Below are positions 50,286-59,982 of a DNA stretch of 64,000 nt, piece by piece. The first letter of the stretch is position 1. Each line of letters starts with the position of its first letter. Source of the stretch: DASZWJ01 sp963813895. Lineage in GTDB: Bacteria > Pseudomonadota > Gammaproteobacteria > JAURND01. Both the position numbers and the translations under genes were made by a program. The stretch is from NCBI GenBank assembly GCA_963813895.1, contig CAWFAS010000001.1, positions 248,001 through 312,000 on the forward strand, read 5' to 3'. The notes beneath the pieces were generated by a model that was given only the letters and a program-made list of their open reading frames with translations, did not search any database and was not told the origin of the DNA.

Positions 50286-51305
50286 ATGTCCGCCACACGC
50301 CGTCAATTATCTCGTTCAAAACCAATTAAAGCAGTAAAGTCCTCTATAACCACTCCCAGAAATAGCCTTAGGCATTATGTACGGGGGTTTTTCCGGCGTT
50401 ATGGCAGCCGCCATTTACAAGCAGCTTTGCTTAGTCTTGGCCAAATAACGCGCACCCCTATCACTAGCACCATGATAGTCATTGTAATAGCCATTGCGCT
50501 TTCTTTTCCCACTAGTTTATTGGTTTTGTTAAAAAATGTAACTGTAATTACGAACAACTGGGACGGTCATTCGCCTATCGTTTTATATCTAAAGATGCAG
50601 GTTGCAAAAGACGAAGCCCAATCATTAGTCCGGCAACTGACCAAAATAGCTGGGGTTGCAAAGGTGGATTATATTTCCCCGGAACAAGGTTTAGCTGATT
50701 TCCAGCGGCAATCCGGATTTGGGCAAATATCAGGCTCACTTAAAGACAACCCCCTGCCAAGTGTGTTGGTAGTCACCCCCGCCGCACAGTGGCAAACCCC
50801 TTCTGCAATGGCCTCATTAGTGGATACACTCAAGCAATTACCCCAAGTAGAAACAGCCCAGCTTGATCTGGAATGGGTTCAACGTTTGAGTGCCTTACTA
50901 CAGCTGGGAAAGCGGGCGGCTTATGCCTTAGCGGTGCTATTAAGTTTGGGGATTGTATTTATCATCGGCAGCACCATTCACCTGGCCACTGAGCGTCACC
51001 GCGATGAAATTTTTGTCTATCAATTGGTAGGCGCCAGCAATGCTTTTATCCGCCGCCCCTTTTTATATACCGGTGTCTGGTATGGGCTGTTGGGTAGCCT
51101 TATTGCTTGTATTTTAGTTGTGGCGCTTTTTACTTGGATTAATGGCCCGGTGCGTTTATTGACCCAACTCTATGACAGCAGTTTTGTATTGCATAATTTA
51201 AGCTTTGGAGAAATCGTCAATTTATTATTGTTGGGGATAGTTCTAGGTTGGTTGGGATCTTGGGCAGCTGTTTACCGGCATTTGGGATTTGCGGGTAATC
51301 AATAG
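50286..51305 (+). CDS. ftsX: Cell-division protein FtsX
   Basis: A 339-aa membrane protein. After a basic cytosolic start (about 60 residues), the first membrane helix is TSTMIVIVIAIALSFPTSLL. The periplasmic loop includes VDYISPEQGLADFQRQSGFG, and three C-terminal helices follow (AVLLSLGIVFIIGSTIHLAT). It transmits FtsE ATPase activity to EnvC in the periplasm. rpoH, which follows ftsX in enterobacteria, is absent here. Confidence 0.94.
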   Translation: MSATRRQLSRSKPIKAVKSSITTPRNSLRHYVRGFFRRYGSRHLQAALLSLGQITRTPITSTMIVIVIAIALSFPTSLLVLLKNVTVITNNWDGHSPIVLYLKMQVAKDEAQSLVRQLTKIAGVAKVDYISPEQGLADFQRQSGFGQISGSLKDNPLPSVLVVTPAAQWQTPSAMASLVDTLKQLPQVETAQLDLEWVQRLSALLQLGKRAAYALAVLLSLGIVFIIGSTIHLATERHRDEIFVYQLVGASNAFIRRPFLYTGVWYGLLGSLIACILVVALFTWINGPVRLLTQLYDSSFVLHNLSFGEIVNLLLLGIVLGWLGSWAAVYRHLGFAGNQ

Positions 51306-51477
51306 CTCAGGCGCATTTGTGCCCATAGGTTAAGACGTTGCACTGCAGCTCCTAAAGTAGGTAGTTTTTTCAAAAATATTTTCTTGAGCTACGGATTTTC
51401 ATGTTATGATTTATTAAGCTGTAGACCCTCGGGGTAAGTTATTGTTTTACAGTGCCTGAGACAAGGATATTTTTGCA

Positions 51478-52410
51478 ATGACAATGCTGATAATTTCTGG
51501 AAAACTAGGAAGTAACTGGGCCGAATTATGGGCTAAAGCTATCCATGCCGTTGACTCCAATATACCTATACAAATCTGGCCTGATATTGCGAATCCGGAA
51601 GCTGTTGAATTTGCCTTAGTGTGGGCCTATCCACAGGGTGAACTTTTAAAATTCCCCCAGTTAAAATGTATTTCTTCTGCTGGTGCGGGTGTTGATTTTA
51701 TTATCAATGACCCCCAACTCCCCAAAGATATTCCTATTGTCCGCTTGGTAGATAAACATTTGATCCGTGATATGACGCAATACGTCATTTGGGCAGTGTT
51801 AAATCATGCGCGTCATTTTGATTTTTATCGACAGTCGCAGGCGCGCCAATTGTGGATACCACGCACGCCATCGCAGCTACCCAATATTGGTATTATGGGT
51901 CTCGGTCAACTAGGTAGCGATGTTGCCATTAAATTACGCGAACTTGGCTTTAATATTTTTTCCTGGAGCCAATCGGCAAAATCTATTCCAGACATTACCC
52001 ATTTTTATGGGAACGAGCAGTTAGCCGCTTTTTTATCCCATGCAAATATTTTAATATGTCTGCTACCGCTTACAGATGAAACCAGACATATTCTTAACCG
52101 TGAGACTTTTGCACAATTACCACCAGGAGCTTATGTTATTAATGTAGCGAGAGGGGGTCATTTAGTGGAAGCAGACTTAATCGCGTCCATTAATGATAAT
52201 CAATTATCAGGTGCATGCTTGGATGTTTTTACAGTGGAACCTTTGCCGGATAATAATCCATTGTGGCAACAAGCTAAAATAGTCATCACACCTCATATAG
52301 CCAGTATTACCGATACGGCTTCAGTCGCTCCACAAATAGTTGAAAATTACCGGCACGCCTTGGCAGGACAGCCATTATTAAATCTAGTCAATAGGGAGAA
52401 GGGTTATTAA
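51478..52410 (+). CDS. D-2-hydroxyacid dehydrogenase, glyoxylate/hydroxypyruvate reductase A type
   Basis: A 310-aa NAD(P)-dependent enzyme. The nucleotide-binding motif GIMGLGQLGSDVAIKLRELG is near residue 140. Catalytic residues lie in INVARGGHLVEADL (Arg), CLDVFTVEPLPDNNPLW (Glu) and ITPHIASITD (His). N-terminal KCISSAGAGVDFI matches the GhrA branch. It would reduce glyoxylate or hydroxypyruvate; substrate choice is not certain. The start is ATG after CAAGGA. Confidence 0.88.
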   Translation: MTMLIISGKLGSNWAELWAKAIHAVDSNIPIQIWPDIANPEAVEFALVWAYPQGELLKFPQLKCISSAGAGVDFIINDPQLPKDIPIVRLVDKHLIRDMTQYVIWAVLNHARHFDFYRQSQARQLWIPRTPSQLPNIGIMGLGQLGSDVAIKLRELGFNIFSWSQSAKSIPDITHFYGNEQLAAFLSHANILICLLPLTDETRHILNRETFAQLPPGAYVINVARGGHLVEADLIASINDNQLSGACLDVFTVEPLPDNNPLWQQAKIVITPHIASITDTASVAPQIVENYRHALAGQPLLNLVNREKGY

Positions 52411-52423
52411 ATATTTCATTCAG

Positions 52424-53650
52424 TTGCGACGTGGCATTATCTGTTTACTTACTCTAGTCATCATCAGTGTCAGTAGTGGCGCTCAGACCAGCAGTAGCTT
52501 TCCGATCACTGGGAATTCCAATAGTCCTAATATACAAACTTTTGACCGTAATTTTATCGCTTTCATGAAACGCTGGAACCTACCAGGCGCCGCATTGGTA
52601 GTCATGAAGAATGGCAAAATTACGACAACTCGAGGTTATGGTTGGGCCGATGTGCAAAATCGAATACCCGTACAACCGAACTCTATGTTTCGTATTGCCA
52701 GTTTATCTAAAACTTTTGCTGCCGTGACGGTTTTGAAGTTGGTTCAGGAGGGCAGGCTCAATCTGAATGATAAAGTATTCGTTATTTTAAGCGATTTACA
52801 ACCGCTTCCTGGGCGGAATATCAATCCGCAAATCTATCAGATATCAGTACAGAATCTCTTGCAGATGTCTTCAGGATGGTTCCGGCCTGGCGCGGGGCAT
52901 TTTGATCCCCTATTTGGCCCCTGGCCGAGGAGTTTTGAGGACTCATTGAACCCTGAATTACCCGCTAGTTGCCAAACCACTGTACGCTATATGATGTCGC
53001 AACCCTTAAAATATAAACCAGGAACTACCTATGTCTATTCTAATCTGGATTATTGTCTTTTAGGGTTGGTAGTCGATAAGGTGACTGGAGCGCCTTACGG
53101 TTATAAGGGCTATGAAAATTTTGTGAAATCACATATTTTAGCGCCGCTGGGCATCACTGACATGATGATAGGAAGTACGCAACAGAAATATCGCCTACCC
53201 AATGAAGTCACTTACTATCGCGCTCCCGGTTCCAGTGCTCAGGAATTAGCCAGTTCATTTTATTTGCCTTACAGTCCTATGGAAATTCTGCGCAAAAATT
53301 TTGCTAATGGCGGTTGGGTAGCTTCGGCCATTGACCTGGCGACTTTTATTCAAGCGCTGAAACATCAGCAAATTCTAAATAGCCAATATTTAAAAATAAT
53401 GCAAACCAAACCAGCTTTCGCCCCTAAAAACAAAATGACCTATTACACCATGGGAGGAATTATTGCTAATGGACCTGGACAAACTGATTGGATACAAACC
53501 GGTAGTTTTACCGGCACTAATTCTTATATTTTATCTAAACCAGACGATACAACTATTGCAGTGATATTTAACTCCCGACCCAGCACTTATTCGTTTTTAA
53601 GCAGAACCCGTCCTGAATTGAAGCGTTTGCTATCGAACAGTGGGCTTTGA
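52424..53650 (+). CDS. Exported serine hydrolase of the class C beta-lactamase/esterase family
   Basis: A 408-aa protein with a signal segment (IICLLTLVIISVSSGAQ). The active-site SxxK is in FRIASLSKTFAAVTVLKLVQ near residue 92 and the Tyr motif is YSNLDYCLLG near 205. The third motif is near IQTGSFTGTNSYI. Members include esterases, D-aminopeptidases and AmpC-like enzymes; a beta-lactamase role should not be assumed. The start (TTG 52424) is 13 nt after the dehydrogenase stop and is uncertain. Confidence 0.87.
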   Translation: MRRGIICLLTLVIISVSSGAQTSSSFPITGNSNSPNIQTFDRNFIAFMKRWNLPGAALVVMKNGKITTTRGYGWADVQNRIPVQPNSMFRIASLSKTFAAVTVLKLVQEGRLNLNDKVFVILSDLQPLPGRNINPQIYQISVQNLLQMSSGWFRPGAGHFDPLFGPWPRSFEDSLNPELPASCQTTVRYMMSQPLKYKPGTTYVYSNLDYCLLGLVVDKVTGAPYGYKGYENFVKSHILAPLGITDMMIGSTQQKYRLPNEVTYYRAPGSSAQELASSFYLPYSPMEILRKNFANGGWVASAIDLATFIQALKHQQILNSQYLKIMQTKPAFAPKNKMTYYTMGGIIANGPGQTDWIQTGSFTGTNSYILSKPDDTTIAVIFNSRPSTYSFLSRTRPELKRLLSNSGL

Positions 53651-53718
53651 ATCTTGCATTTACCCTGATAATTTCTTATGCTAAGGGCGTGTGTAACAAT
53701 AACTTGTGAGATCATTTT

Positions 53719-54045
53719 ATGAGCGAATCCATTCAGCACGTCACTGACGATAATTTTGACGAACAAGTACTTAAATCGACTACTCCAGTTCTTGCAGATT
53801 TTTGGGCTGAATGGTGCGGACCTTGCAAAATGATAGCTCCAATATTGGAAGAAATTGCTAAAGAATATGCCGACAAGCTCAAAATTGTTAAGGTCAATGT
53901 TGATGAAAATTCCAAAACTCCAGCTAAATATGGCATAAGAGGCATCCCAACTTTACTATTATTTAAAGAGGGTAATATGGTCTCAATGAAAGTTGGCGCC
54001 TTATCTAAATCGCAACTCGCCACTTTTTTAGATGATCATCTCTAA
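53719..54045 (+). CDS. trxA: Thioredoxin 1
   Basis: A 108-aa thioredoxin with the active site WAEWCGPCKMIAP, the conserved cis-Pro in IRGIPTLLLF, and the KVNVDENSKTPAKYG strand. It reduces protein disulfides in the cytosol. trxA followed by rho is a conserved gammaproteobacterial order. A GC-rich hairpin begins one base after its stop. Confidence 0.97.
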   Translation: MSESIQHVTDDNFDEQVLKSTTPVLADFWAEWCGPCKMIAPILEEIAKEYADKLKIVKVNVDENSKTPAKYGIRGIPTLLLFKEGNMVSMKVGALSKSQLATFLDDHL

Positions 54046-54099
54046 GAGCGTACCGAGCCGCGACCGTTAGGGAGCGTTTATGGAGGGGTCGGTACGCTC
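54046..54099. repeat. Hairpin repeat directly after trxA
   Basis: GAGCGTACCGA (54046-54056) pairs with TCGGTACGCTC (54089-54099). The loop contains GCCGCGACCGTTAGGGAGCG, the core of the palindrome after gyrB. It starts right after the trxA stop and may end or stabilise that transcript, though no T-tract follows. Confidence 0.75.
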
Positions 54100-54405
54100 A
54101 CGATGACAGTTACCAGACCACCCTAAAATATTTTTTAAAAAAATGCTTGCATTTGTAAATAAATATGATTAAAGTTTTAAAATCATTTATCGTATAGCAA
54201 AATTCAATTCCCCTGTAGTAAAAATGCCATCCGGCGAATTTCCCCTTAGGGTTTTTACATAGTACCTATTCATTTGAATAGTTGTTAATCCGGATATTTC
54301 ATTACTTCAGCTACTGCGAACGAAAAAAAAACTTATAACCCCCGAACATTATGGCCAAATACTCGGTACAAGGTATATAGCCGAAGAAATCCCTGTTGGG
54401 ATGAC

Positions 54406-54461
54406 TGAAGGAAATCTCTCTTTTGAGATGATCCAGGGAATCCACATAGGATTTGCCTTCA
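54406..54461 (+). promoter_or_regulatory. Structured leader upstream of rho, possible attenuator
   Basis: The 595-bp gap between trxA and rho holds no convincing gene. TGAAGGAAATC (54406-54416) can pair with GATTTGCCTTCA (54450-54461, one bulge), enclosing ATCTC/GAGAT. CATTTTTGC follows, so it has the look of a terminator or attenuator. In enterobacteria rho is autoregulated through its leader; a similar role is inferred here. A 68-codon frame across 54401-54607 overlaps this and is probably not a gene. Confidence 0.35.
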
Positions 54462-54640
54462 CATTTTTGCTCTCACTGTGCCGGAGTATAAAAACTCTGA
54501 GTAAAGTATCGGTTTATTTATTACTTCCGAATATTTACATTTTTTATTGCATATCCTTTTTTAAAACTGGAATTTTTCGATTTTCTAACCCTTTATCACG
54601 TTTTTAAACCCTCCCCTTCACTATTTTAAGAAGCATACTT

Positions 54641-55897
54641 ATGAATTTAACTGAACTAAAACAAAAATCTCCCTCTGAACTGATCCACATGGCCCAAGAA
54701 CTGGGTATTGAAAATATGGCGCGAACGCGTAAGCAAGACATCATCTTTGCTTTGTTAAAAGCACACGCGCAAGGCGGGGAGGATATTTTTGGGGATGGTG
54801 TATTGGAAATTCTTCAGGATGGTTTTGGCTTTCTGCGCTCTGATGACAGTTCTTATCTCGCAGGACCGGATGACATTTATGTATCACCCAGCCAGATACG
54901 TCGTTTCAATTTACGTACTGGTGATACCGTTTCCGGCAAGATACGTCCACCCAAAGAAGGTGAACGCTATTTTGCACTATTACAAGTCAGTGACATTAAT
55001 TTCGATAAACCTGAGCTTGCTAAGAACAAGATACTATTCGAAAACTTAACACCCTTGTTTCCCGAGATTCGCATCAATATGGAACGCGGTAATGGCAGCT
55101 CTGAAGATATTACTGCCCGCATCATCGATCTGGTTGCTCCTATTGGCAAGGGCCAACGTGGTCTGATCGTGTCACCGCCTAAAGCGGGCAAAACCATGAT
55201 GTTGCAGAATATTGCCACTTCTATCACTCATAATCATCCCGAATGTTATTTAATCGTATTATTAATTGATGAACGCCCTGAGGAAGTAACCGAAATGGAG
55301 CGTTCCGTCAAAGGCGAAGTTATCGCCAGTACCTTTGACGAACCCGCTACCCGACACGTTCAAGTGGCTGAGATGGTCATTGAAAAGGCGAAGCGACTAG
55401 TAGAACATAAACGCGATGTCGTCATATTATTGGATTCTATCACCCGATTAGCACGTGCTTATAACACCGTCATTCCTTCTTCCGGCAAAGTATTAACCGG
55501 TGGTGTGGATGCGAATGCACTACAACGACCCAAACGCTTCTTTGGTGCTGCCCGTAATATTGAAGGGGGCGGCAGTCTAACTATTATTGCTACCGCGCTA
55601 GTAGAAACCGGATCCAAGATGGATGAGGTTATCTATGAAGAATTTAAAGGTACGGGTAATATGGAAATTCACCTTGACCGACGTATTGCGGAAAAACGTG
55701 TATTCCCATCAATTAACATTAATCGTTCCGGTACCCGGCGTGAAGAATTAATCACCAAACCTGATGAATTACAAAAAATGTGGATCCTGCGTAAAATTCT
55801 CCATCCGATGGATGACTTGGCTGCCAATGAGTTCCTTATCGACCGACTAAAAGTAAGCAAAACTAACGAGGAATTCTTCGAGGCAATGAAGCGTTGA
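54641..55897 (+). CDS. rho: Transcription termination factor Rho
   Basis: A 418-aa hexameric RNA helicase. The N-terminal Rho_N helix domain is followed by the cold-shock-like RNA-binding domain (LEILQDGFGFLRSDDSSYLAG). The ATPase domain has Walker A SPPKAGKTMMLQN, LLIDERPEEVTEM, the Q-loop/R-loop GSLTIIATALVETGSKMDE and GTGNMEIHLDRRIAEKR. Typical length. Its TGA overlaps the TTG start of ubiD. Confidence 0.98.
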   Translation: MNLTELKQKSPSELIHMAQELGIENMARTRKQDIIFALLKAHAQGGEDIFGDGVLEILQDGFGFLRSDDSSYLAGPDDIYVSPSQIRRFNLRTGDTVSGKIRPPKEGERYFALLQVSDINFDKPELAKNKILFENLTPLFPEIRINMERGNGSSEDITARIIDLVAPIGKGQRGLIVSPPKAGKTMMLQNIATSITHNHPECYLIVLLIDERPEEVTEMERSVKGEVIASTFDEPATRHVQVAEMVIEKAKRLVEHKRDVVILLDSITRLARAYNTVIPSSGKVLTGGVDANALQRPKRFFGAARNIEGGGSLTIIATALVETGSKMDEVIYEEFKGTGNMEIHLDRRIAEKRVFPSININRSGTRREELITKPDELQKMWILRKILHPMDDLAANEFLIDRLKVSKTNEEFFEAMKR

Positions 55898-57366
55898 AAT
55901 ATGTCGATTTAAGAGATTTTATCGTTCAGTTGGAACAACAAGGTCAACTGAAACGCATAACTATCGACGTCAATCCTTATTTAGAAATTACTGAAATATG
56001 TGACCGGACCTTACGTCAACAAGGCCCGGCACTCTTATTCGAAAAACCCGCCCATCATAATATACCTTTATTAGGCAACCTGTTCGGTACCACCGAACGG
56101 ATTGCAATGGCGATGGGAAAGGAAGATCTGCAGCAGGTGCGTGAATTAGGCAAGCTGCTAGCGTTTTTATCCGCACCTGCACCACCGCAAAGCTTTCAGG
56201 AAGCATGGAAAAGCCTGCCGTTGCTGCAAAAAATATTTCATATGTCAGCCAAAGTGGTCAAGTCAGCACCCTGCCAGGAATGTGTCGTGGAAGGGCTCGC
56301 GGTTGATCTGGCACAACTTCCCATTCAAACTTGCTGGCCTGAGGATGCGGCACCCCTGATTACTTGGGGCCTCGTAATCACCCAGGGGCCCCATCAAAGG
56401 CGCCAAAATTTAGGAATTTACCGCCAGCAAGTGATAGACCGTAATAAAGTGATTATGCGCTGGCTCGCTCATCGCGGTGGTGCTTTAGACTATGCTGCTT
56501 GGCAACAGGCACATCCAGGCGAACCTTTTCCCTTAGCCGTCGCTTTGGGCGCAGATCCCGCCACTATACTGGCCGCAGTCACTCCTATCCCTGATAATCT
56601 CTCTGAATATGCTTTTGCTGGCTTATTACGTGGCAATAGATCGGAATTAATTGCCTGCAAAACTCATAGCTTACAGGTTCCTGCCCGAGCAGAAATTGTG
56701 TTGGAAGGATATATATATCCCGACGAAACCGCTTTGGAAGGTCCCTTTGGTGATCATACTGGTTACTATAATGAGGCAGAGACCTTTCCAATTTTTACGG
56801 TAGAACGCATCACTCATCGTGAAAAGCCAATCTATCATAGCACCTACACCGGACGCCCTCCCGATGAACCTGCTTTATTAGGATTGGTATTAAATGAATT
56901 ATTCATTCCCTTATTACAAAAGCAATTTCCTGAAATTATTGATTTTTACCTACCCCCAGAAGGTTGTTCCTATCGAGTGGCCGTGGTCACTATGAAAAAA
57001 CAATATCCCGGACATGCCAAAAGGGTCATGATGGGGATCTGGTCGTTTCTGAAACAATTTATGTATACCAAATTTATTATCGTCACTGATGATGATATCG
57101 ATGCGCGTAATTGGCAGGATGTGATCTGGGCAATCAGTACCAGAATGGATCCAGCACGCGATACGGTTATTATTGAAAATACGCCGATTGATTATTTAGA
57201 TTTCGCCTCACCCACATCCGGATTAGGTTCGAAAATAGGCTTTGACGCCACTAATAAATGGCCGGCGGAAACCCAGCGTATCTGGGGGAAAGCCATTCAG
57301 AGGGATGCGGCTGTTAAACAGCGTGTGGATCAGCTTTGGCAGCAGATCTGGGGGGCTGCTTCTTAA
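55894..57366 (+). CDS. ubiD: 3-octaprenyl-4-hydroxybenzoate decarboxylase (prenylated-FMN dependent)
   Basis: A 490-aa UbiD. It starts with TTG overlapping the rho stop, reading KYVDLRDFIVQLEQQGQLKR, which aligns with the usual UbiD start. Further marks are PLITWGLVITQGPH, LGADPATILAAVTPIPDNLS, EIVLEGYIYPDETALEGPFG with the active-site Glu region, and KIGFDATNKWPAE. It removes the carboxyl group in ubiquinone synthesis and needs UbiX for its cofactor. Rho-ubiD adjacency is conserved in gammaproteobacteria. Confidence 0.95.
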   Translation: MKYVDLRDFIVQLEQQGQLKRITIDVNPYLEITEICDRTLRQQGPALLFEKPAHHNIPLLGNLFGTTERIAMAMGKEDLQQVRELGKLLAFLSAPAPPQSFQEAWKSLPLLQKIFHMSAKVVKSAPCQECVVEGLAVDLAQLPIQTCWPEDAAPLITWGLVITQGPHQRRQNLGIYRQQVIDRNKVIMRWLAHRGGALDYAAWQQAHPGEPFPLAVALGADPATILAAVTPIPDNLSEYAFAGLLRGNRSELIACKTHSLQVPARAEIVLEGYIYPDETALEGPFGDHTGYYNEAETFPIFTVERITHREKPIYHSTYTGRPPDEPALLGLVLNELFIPLLQKQFPEIIDFYLPPEGCSYRVAVVTMKKQYPGHAKRVMMGIWSFLKQFMYTKFIIVTDDDIDARNWQDVIWAISTRMDPARDTVIIENTPIDYLDFASPTSGLGSKIGFDATNKWPAETQRIWGKAIQRDAAVKQRVDQLWQQIWGAAS

Positions 57367-57375
57367 GGTTCTGCT

Positions 57376-57873
57376 TTAGAGCTCTTCTAAAATATTTAGT
57401 TTTTTTTCTGTTCTAATTAAGATCTCTCTCGCTATGGTATAAGCCTCTTGTGCAAAAAGAGTAATTTTTTTTCCATTTAATAATTGGATTTCTAGCTGAG
57501 GATTAGACGCTGAAACTCCATAGCAAGTGCCACTTAAAACAGAGAACACAATACTTTGTCTTCTCAAAGAAAGATATGGCGTTCGAAAAAGTCTATATCG
57601 GTTAGTCCTGACAACTAATTCTTTAATATCCATGAATACAATTTTACGACGAATCAAGCCACGAATAACCTTAATTTCAAGACTTTTATCATTAATAACA
57701 ACTTCTAAAAAACTTGTCATATAAGAGGGAATAATAAAAAAAATTATAATAATCGATAGCGCAAAGAAAAGGTTGTGAGTGGCAAATACAACAAAGAGCA
57801 CAAATAAAGTTGAAATTACTAATACAACTTTAGGATTAAAGGTATTTTCAACAAACTGAAGTTTTTGCTGCAT
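57376..57873 (-). CDS. Small membrane protein, PH-like/YcxB-type architecture
   Basis: A 165-aa protein with two adjacent hydrophobic helices (VVLVISTLFVLFVVFA and LFFALSIIIIFFIIP, about residues 15-52). A soluble beta-rich C-terminal domain follows (LEIKVIRGLIRRKIVFMDI, LEIQLLNGKKITLFAQEAY). Such architecture is seen in bacterial PH-like membrane proteins of unknown role. It is convergent with ubiD and has a GAGGG ribosome binding site. I cannot name a function. Confidence 0.65.
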   Translation of the reverse strand: MQQKLQFVENTFNPKVVLVISTLFVLFVVFATHNLFFALSIIIIFFIIPSYMTSFLEVVINDKSLEIKVIRGLIRRKIVFMDIKELVVRTNRYRLFRTPYLSLRRQSIVFSVLSGTCYGVSASNPQLEIQLLNGKKITLFAQEAYTIAREILIRTEKKLNILEEL

Positions 57874-58086
57874 ATTAAGTCCCTCAAAATGAAGCTAATC
57901 ATTATAGCCTCTAAAGCTTATGCTGGGATTAAGTCCTGTATTCACTCTATCCATCATTTTTTCTTGACAATTTCTTGACACTTTGTCATTGTTTCTCGTT
58001 TTGAACAATTTCAGGAACATAACCATTCTGGAGGTTCCGTAGTCCTCTAAACAAGCCCTTAAAATTGTCAACGGAGACCTATACAA

Positions 58087-59478
58087 ATGAGCTTTGTTAA
58101 ATCCTTATTTCGCACTAAACCTTTGGATAACTACCCCTTACGCCAAGCAAGTCTTAGACGTTGCTTGAGTGGATTTGACTTAACTCTGTTGGGTATTGGC
58201 GCTATTGTTGGCGCTGGTATTTTTGTTCTTACTGGGATTGCGGCTGCTACTAAAGCAGGGCCGGCCGTCATTTTCTCTTATGTACTATCTGGATTGGCTT
58301 GTGGATTTACTGCATTTGCCTATGCTGAATTATCCTCCAGTATTGGTGGATGCGGCAGCGCTTATGGTTATTCTTTTGCCGGTCTGGGTGAGTTGATTGC
58401 CTGGTTGATAGGCTGGGATTTACTATTAGAATACAGCGTGGCTTGCTCAGCGGTAGCTATTGGTTGGTCTGGTTATGTCACCAATGTGTTCTCAGCTGTG
58501 GGTATCAATTTACCCAACTCATTAACTCATAATCCATTTGAAGGCGGGATCGTCAACTTACCTGCAGTTATTATTATCCTGTTATTAACCTATTTGCTTT
58601 GTGCTGGCATCAGAGAAAGTGCTCGGGTCAATAAAGTGGTAGTTTTCATCAAATTAGCTGTTATTTTGATATTTATCGTCATAGCTATTTTCCACTTCAA
58701 TCCTGGTAAAAATTGGCATCCTTTTTTACCGTTTGGCTTATCGGGTATAGCCAATGGCGCTGCTTTGGTGTTCTTTGCCTATATTGGCTTTGATGCTGTT
58801 TCAACTGCGGCAGAGGAAGCGATTAATCCCCAGCGAGATTTACCCAGAGGTATTATTGCGTCATTACTGGTCTGCACAACGCTATATATTATAGTTGCAG
58901 CATTATTGACGGCAGCAGTGCCTTATACCGAGTTGAATGTGAGTTCACCTATCACCTTTGCCTTGTTAAAAATGGGCTATCATTTTGGCGGTGCTATTGT
59001 GGCGTTAGGTGCCATAGCCGGTCTGACTACCGTTATTTTAGTCATGTATTATGGTCTAACTCGAATATTTCTGGCTATGGCGAGAGACGGGTTATTACCT
59101 GCTGCTCTGGCAACCGTTAGCCCTAAAAGGCAGACTCCGGTGCGTATTATTGTTATATCGGGGATTATCATGGCTATTGTGGCCGGTGTTACCCCCATTC
59201 AGGATGTGGCAGAATTAACTAATATTGGTACTTTGGCTGCATTTACTTTGGTAAGTTTAGGTGTGTTAGTACTGCGTTATACTAAACCTAATTTACCACG
59301 ACCTTTTAGAATACCCTTTAGCCCAATTATCCCTATAATGGCTATTTTATTGTGCGGTTATTTGATGGCCAGCCTTTCGTCAGTTACCTGGAAAAGTTTC
59401 ATGATCTGGACATTCATTGGGTTAATTATTTACTTTGGCTATAGCCGTTCGCGCAGTTTGTTAGCTAAACCTGCATAA
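58087..59478 (+). CDS. APC-family amino-acid permease (cationic amino-acid transporter type)
   Basis: A 463-aa inner-membrane protein with about 12 helices. Helix 1 has LTLLGIGAIVGAGIFVLTGI, the substrate-binding GAGIF motif of the APC fold. Later segments are AELSSSIGGCGSAYGYSFAG, LLLEYSVACSAVAIGWSGY, FFAYIGFDAVSTAAEEAINP and QRDLPRGIIASLLVCTTLY. These match the CAT/YfnA branch. Amino-acid import would suit an auxotrophic host-associated bacterium. The specific amino acid is unknown. Confidence 0.93.
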   Translation: MSFVKSLFRTKPLDNYPLRQASLRRCLSGFDLTLLGIGAIVGAGIFVLTGIAAATKAGPAVIFSYVLSGLACGFTAFAYAELSSSIGGCGSAYGYSFAGLGELIAWLIGWDLLLEYSVACSAVAIGWSGYVTNVFSAVGINLPNSLTHNPFEGGIVNLPAVIIILLLTYLLCAGIRESARVNKVVVFIKLAVILIFIVIAIFHFNPGKNWHPFLPFGLSGIANGAALVFFAYIGFDAVSTAAEEAINPQRDLPRGIIASLLVCTTLYIIVAALLTAAVPYTELNVSSPITFALLKMGYHFGGAIVALGAIAGLTTVILVMYYGLTRIFLAMARDGLLPAALATVSPKRQTPVRIIVISGIIMAIVAGVTPIQDVAELTNIGTLAAFTLVSLGVLVLRYTKPNLPRPFRIPFSPIIPIMAILLCGYLMASLSSVTWKSFMIWTFIGLIIYFGYSRSRSLLAKPA

Positions 59479-59576
59479 GTTAAATCACATAATAGCGTTA
59501 AGACTGCATTAAGCTCAATCATTTAAACTAGTATCAATATAAGTTAAAAATTGAGAAGCAGCATAGGAGAGACGTT

Positions 59577-59852
59577 ATGACCATAACAATAGATTGGCCA
59601 ACCCAGCAGGAAGACATGCAAACAGCGTCTTCCATCGTAGATAAGCACGCTGAAATCAATGAGGGCGAGCCTTTAGGTTTTTTAGAGGTGATTATTTACC
59701 GTGGTGAAAAAGGTAAAGTAGAACTGAAAATGCCTGATTGGATTCAAGAAATACAAGGGCGGTTTCGTGAACAATATGGCCATGAGCATGGACATGCAGT
59801 GACCAGCAAAGTTTTGACTAAACTGTTATTGAAAAACGAAACTGTTCATTGA
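59577..59852 (+). CDS. Small protein of unknown function
   Basis: A 91-aa soluble protein, unrecognised. It has an acidic first half, a strand-like GFLEVIIYRGEKGKVELKMP, and a His-rich stretch YGHEHGHAV near residue 70 that could bind metal. An AGGAGAGACGT site lies before the ATG. It follows the permease by about 100 bp. The hairpin at 59922-59954 separates it from the convergent next gene. Confidence 0.55.
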   Translation: MTITIDWPTQQEDMQTASSIVDKHAEINEGEPLGFLEVIIYRGEKGKVELKMPDWIQEIQGRFREQYGHEHGHAVTSKVLTKLLLKNETVH

Positions 59853-59921
59853 GAATAACGTAACTGGCTATGGCTTGAGCAGCTACAGAATAACTTTAGT
59901 TTTAATATTTACTTGCATTGT

Positions 59922-59954
59922 GCATTTAGGCTCAGATTATCTGAGCCTAAATGC
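59922..59954. terminator. Strong hairpin between convergent genes
   Basis: GCATTTAGGCTCAGA pairs perfectly over 15 bp with TCTGAGCCTAAATGC around a TTA loop. No T-tract follows on either strand, so classical Rho-independent termination is not certain. Its place between two convergent stops fits a bidirectional terminator. Confidence 0.5.
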
Positions 59955-59982
59955 AGAGTTACAACCTTTTTCACTGTTCCCT

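Noticed and set aside
52424..53650. Antibiotic-resistance beta-lactamase
   Set aside because: SxxK and YSN motifs are shared by many esterases and peptidases of this superfamily. Nothing points to beta-lactam hydrolysis.
54401..54607. 68-codon frame in the rho leader
   Set aside because: Overlaps the structured leader, poor ribosome binding site, composition like AT-rich non-coding DNA.
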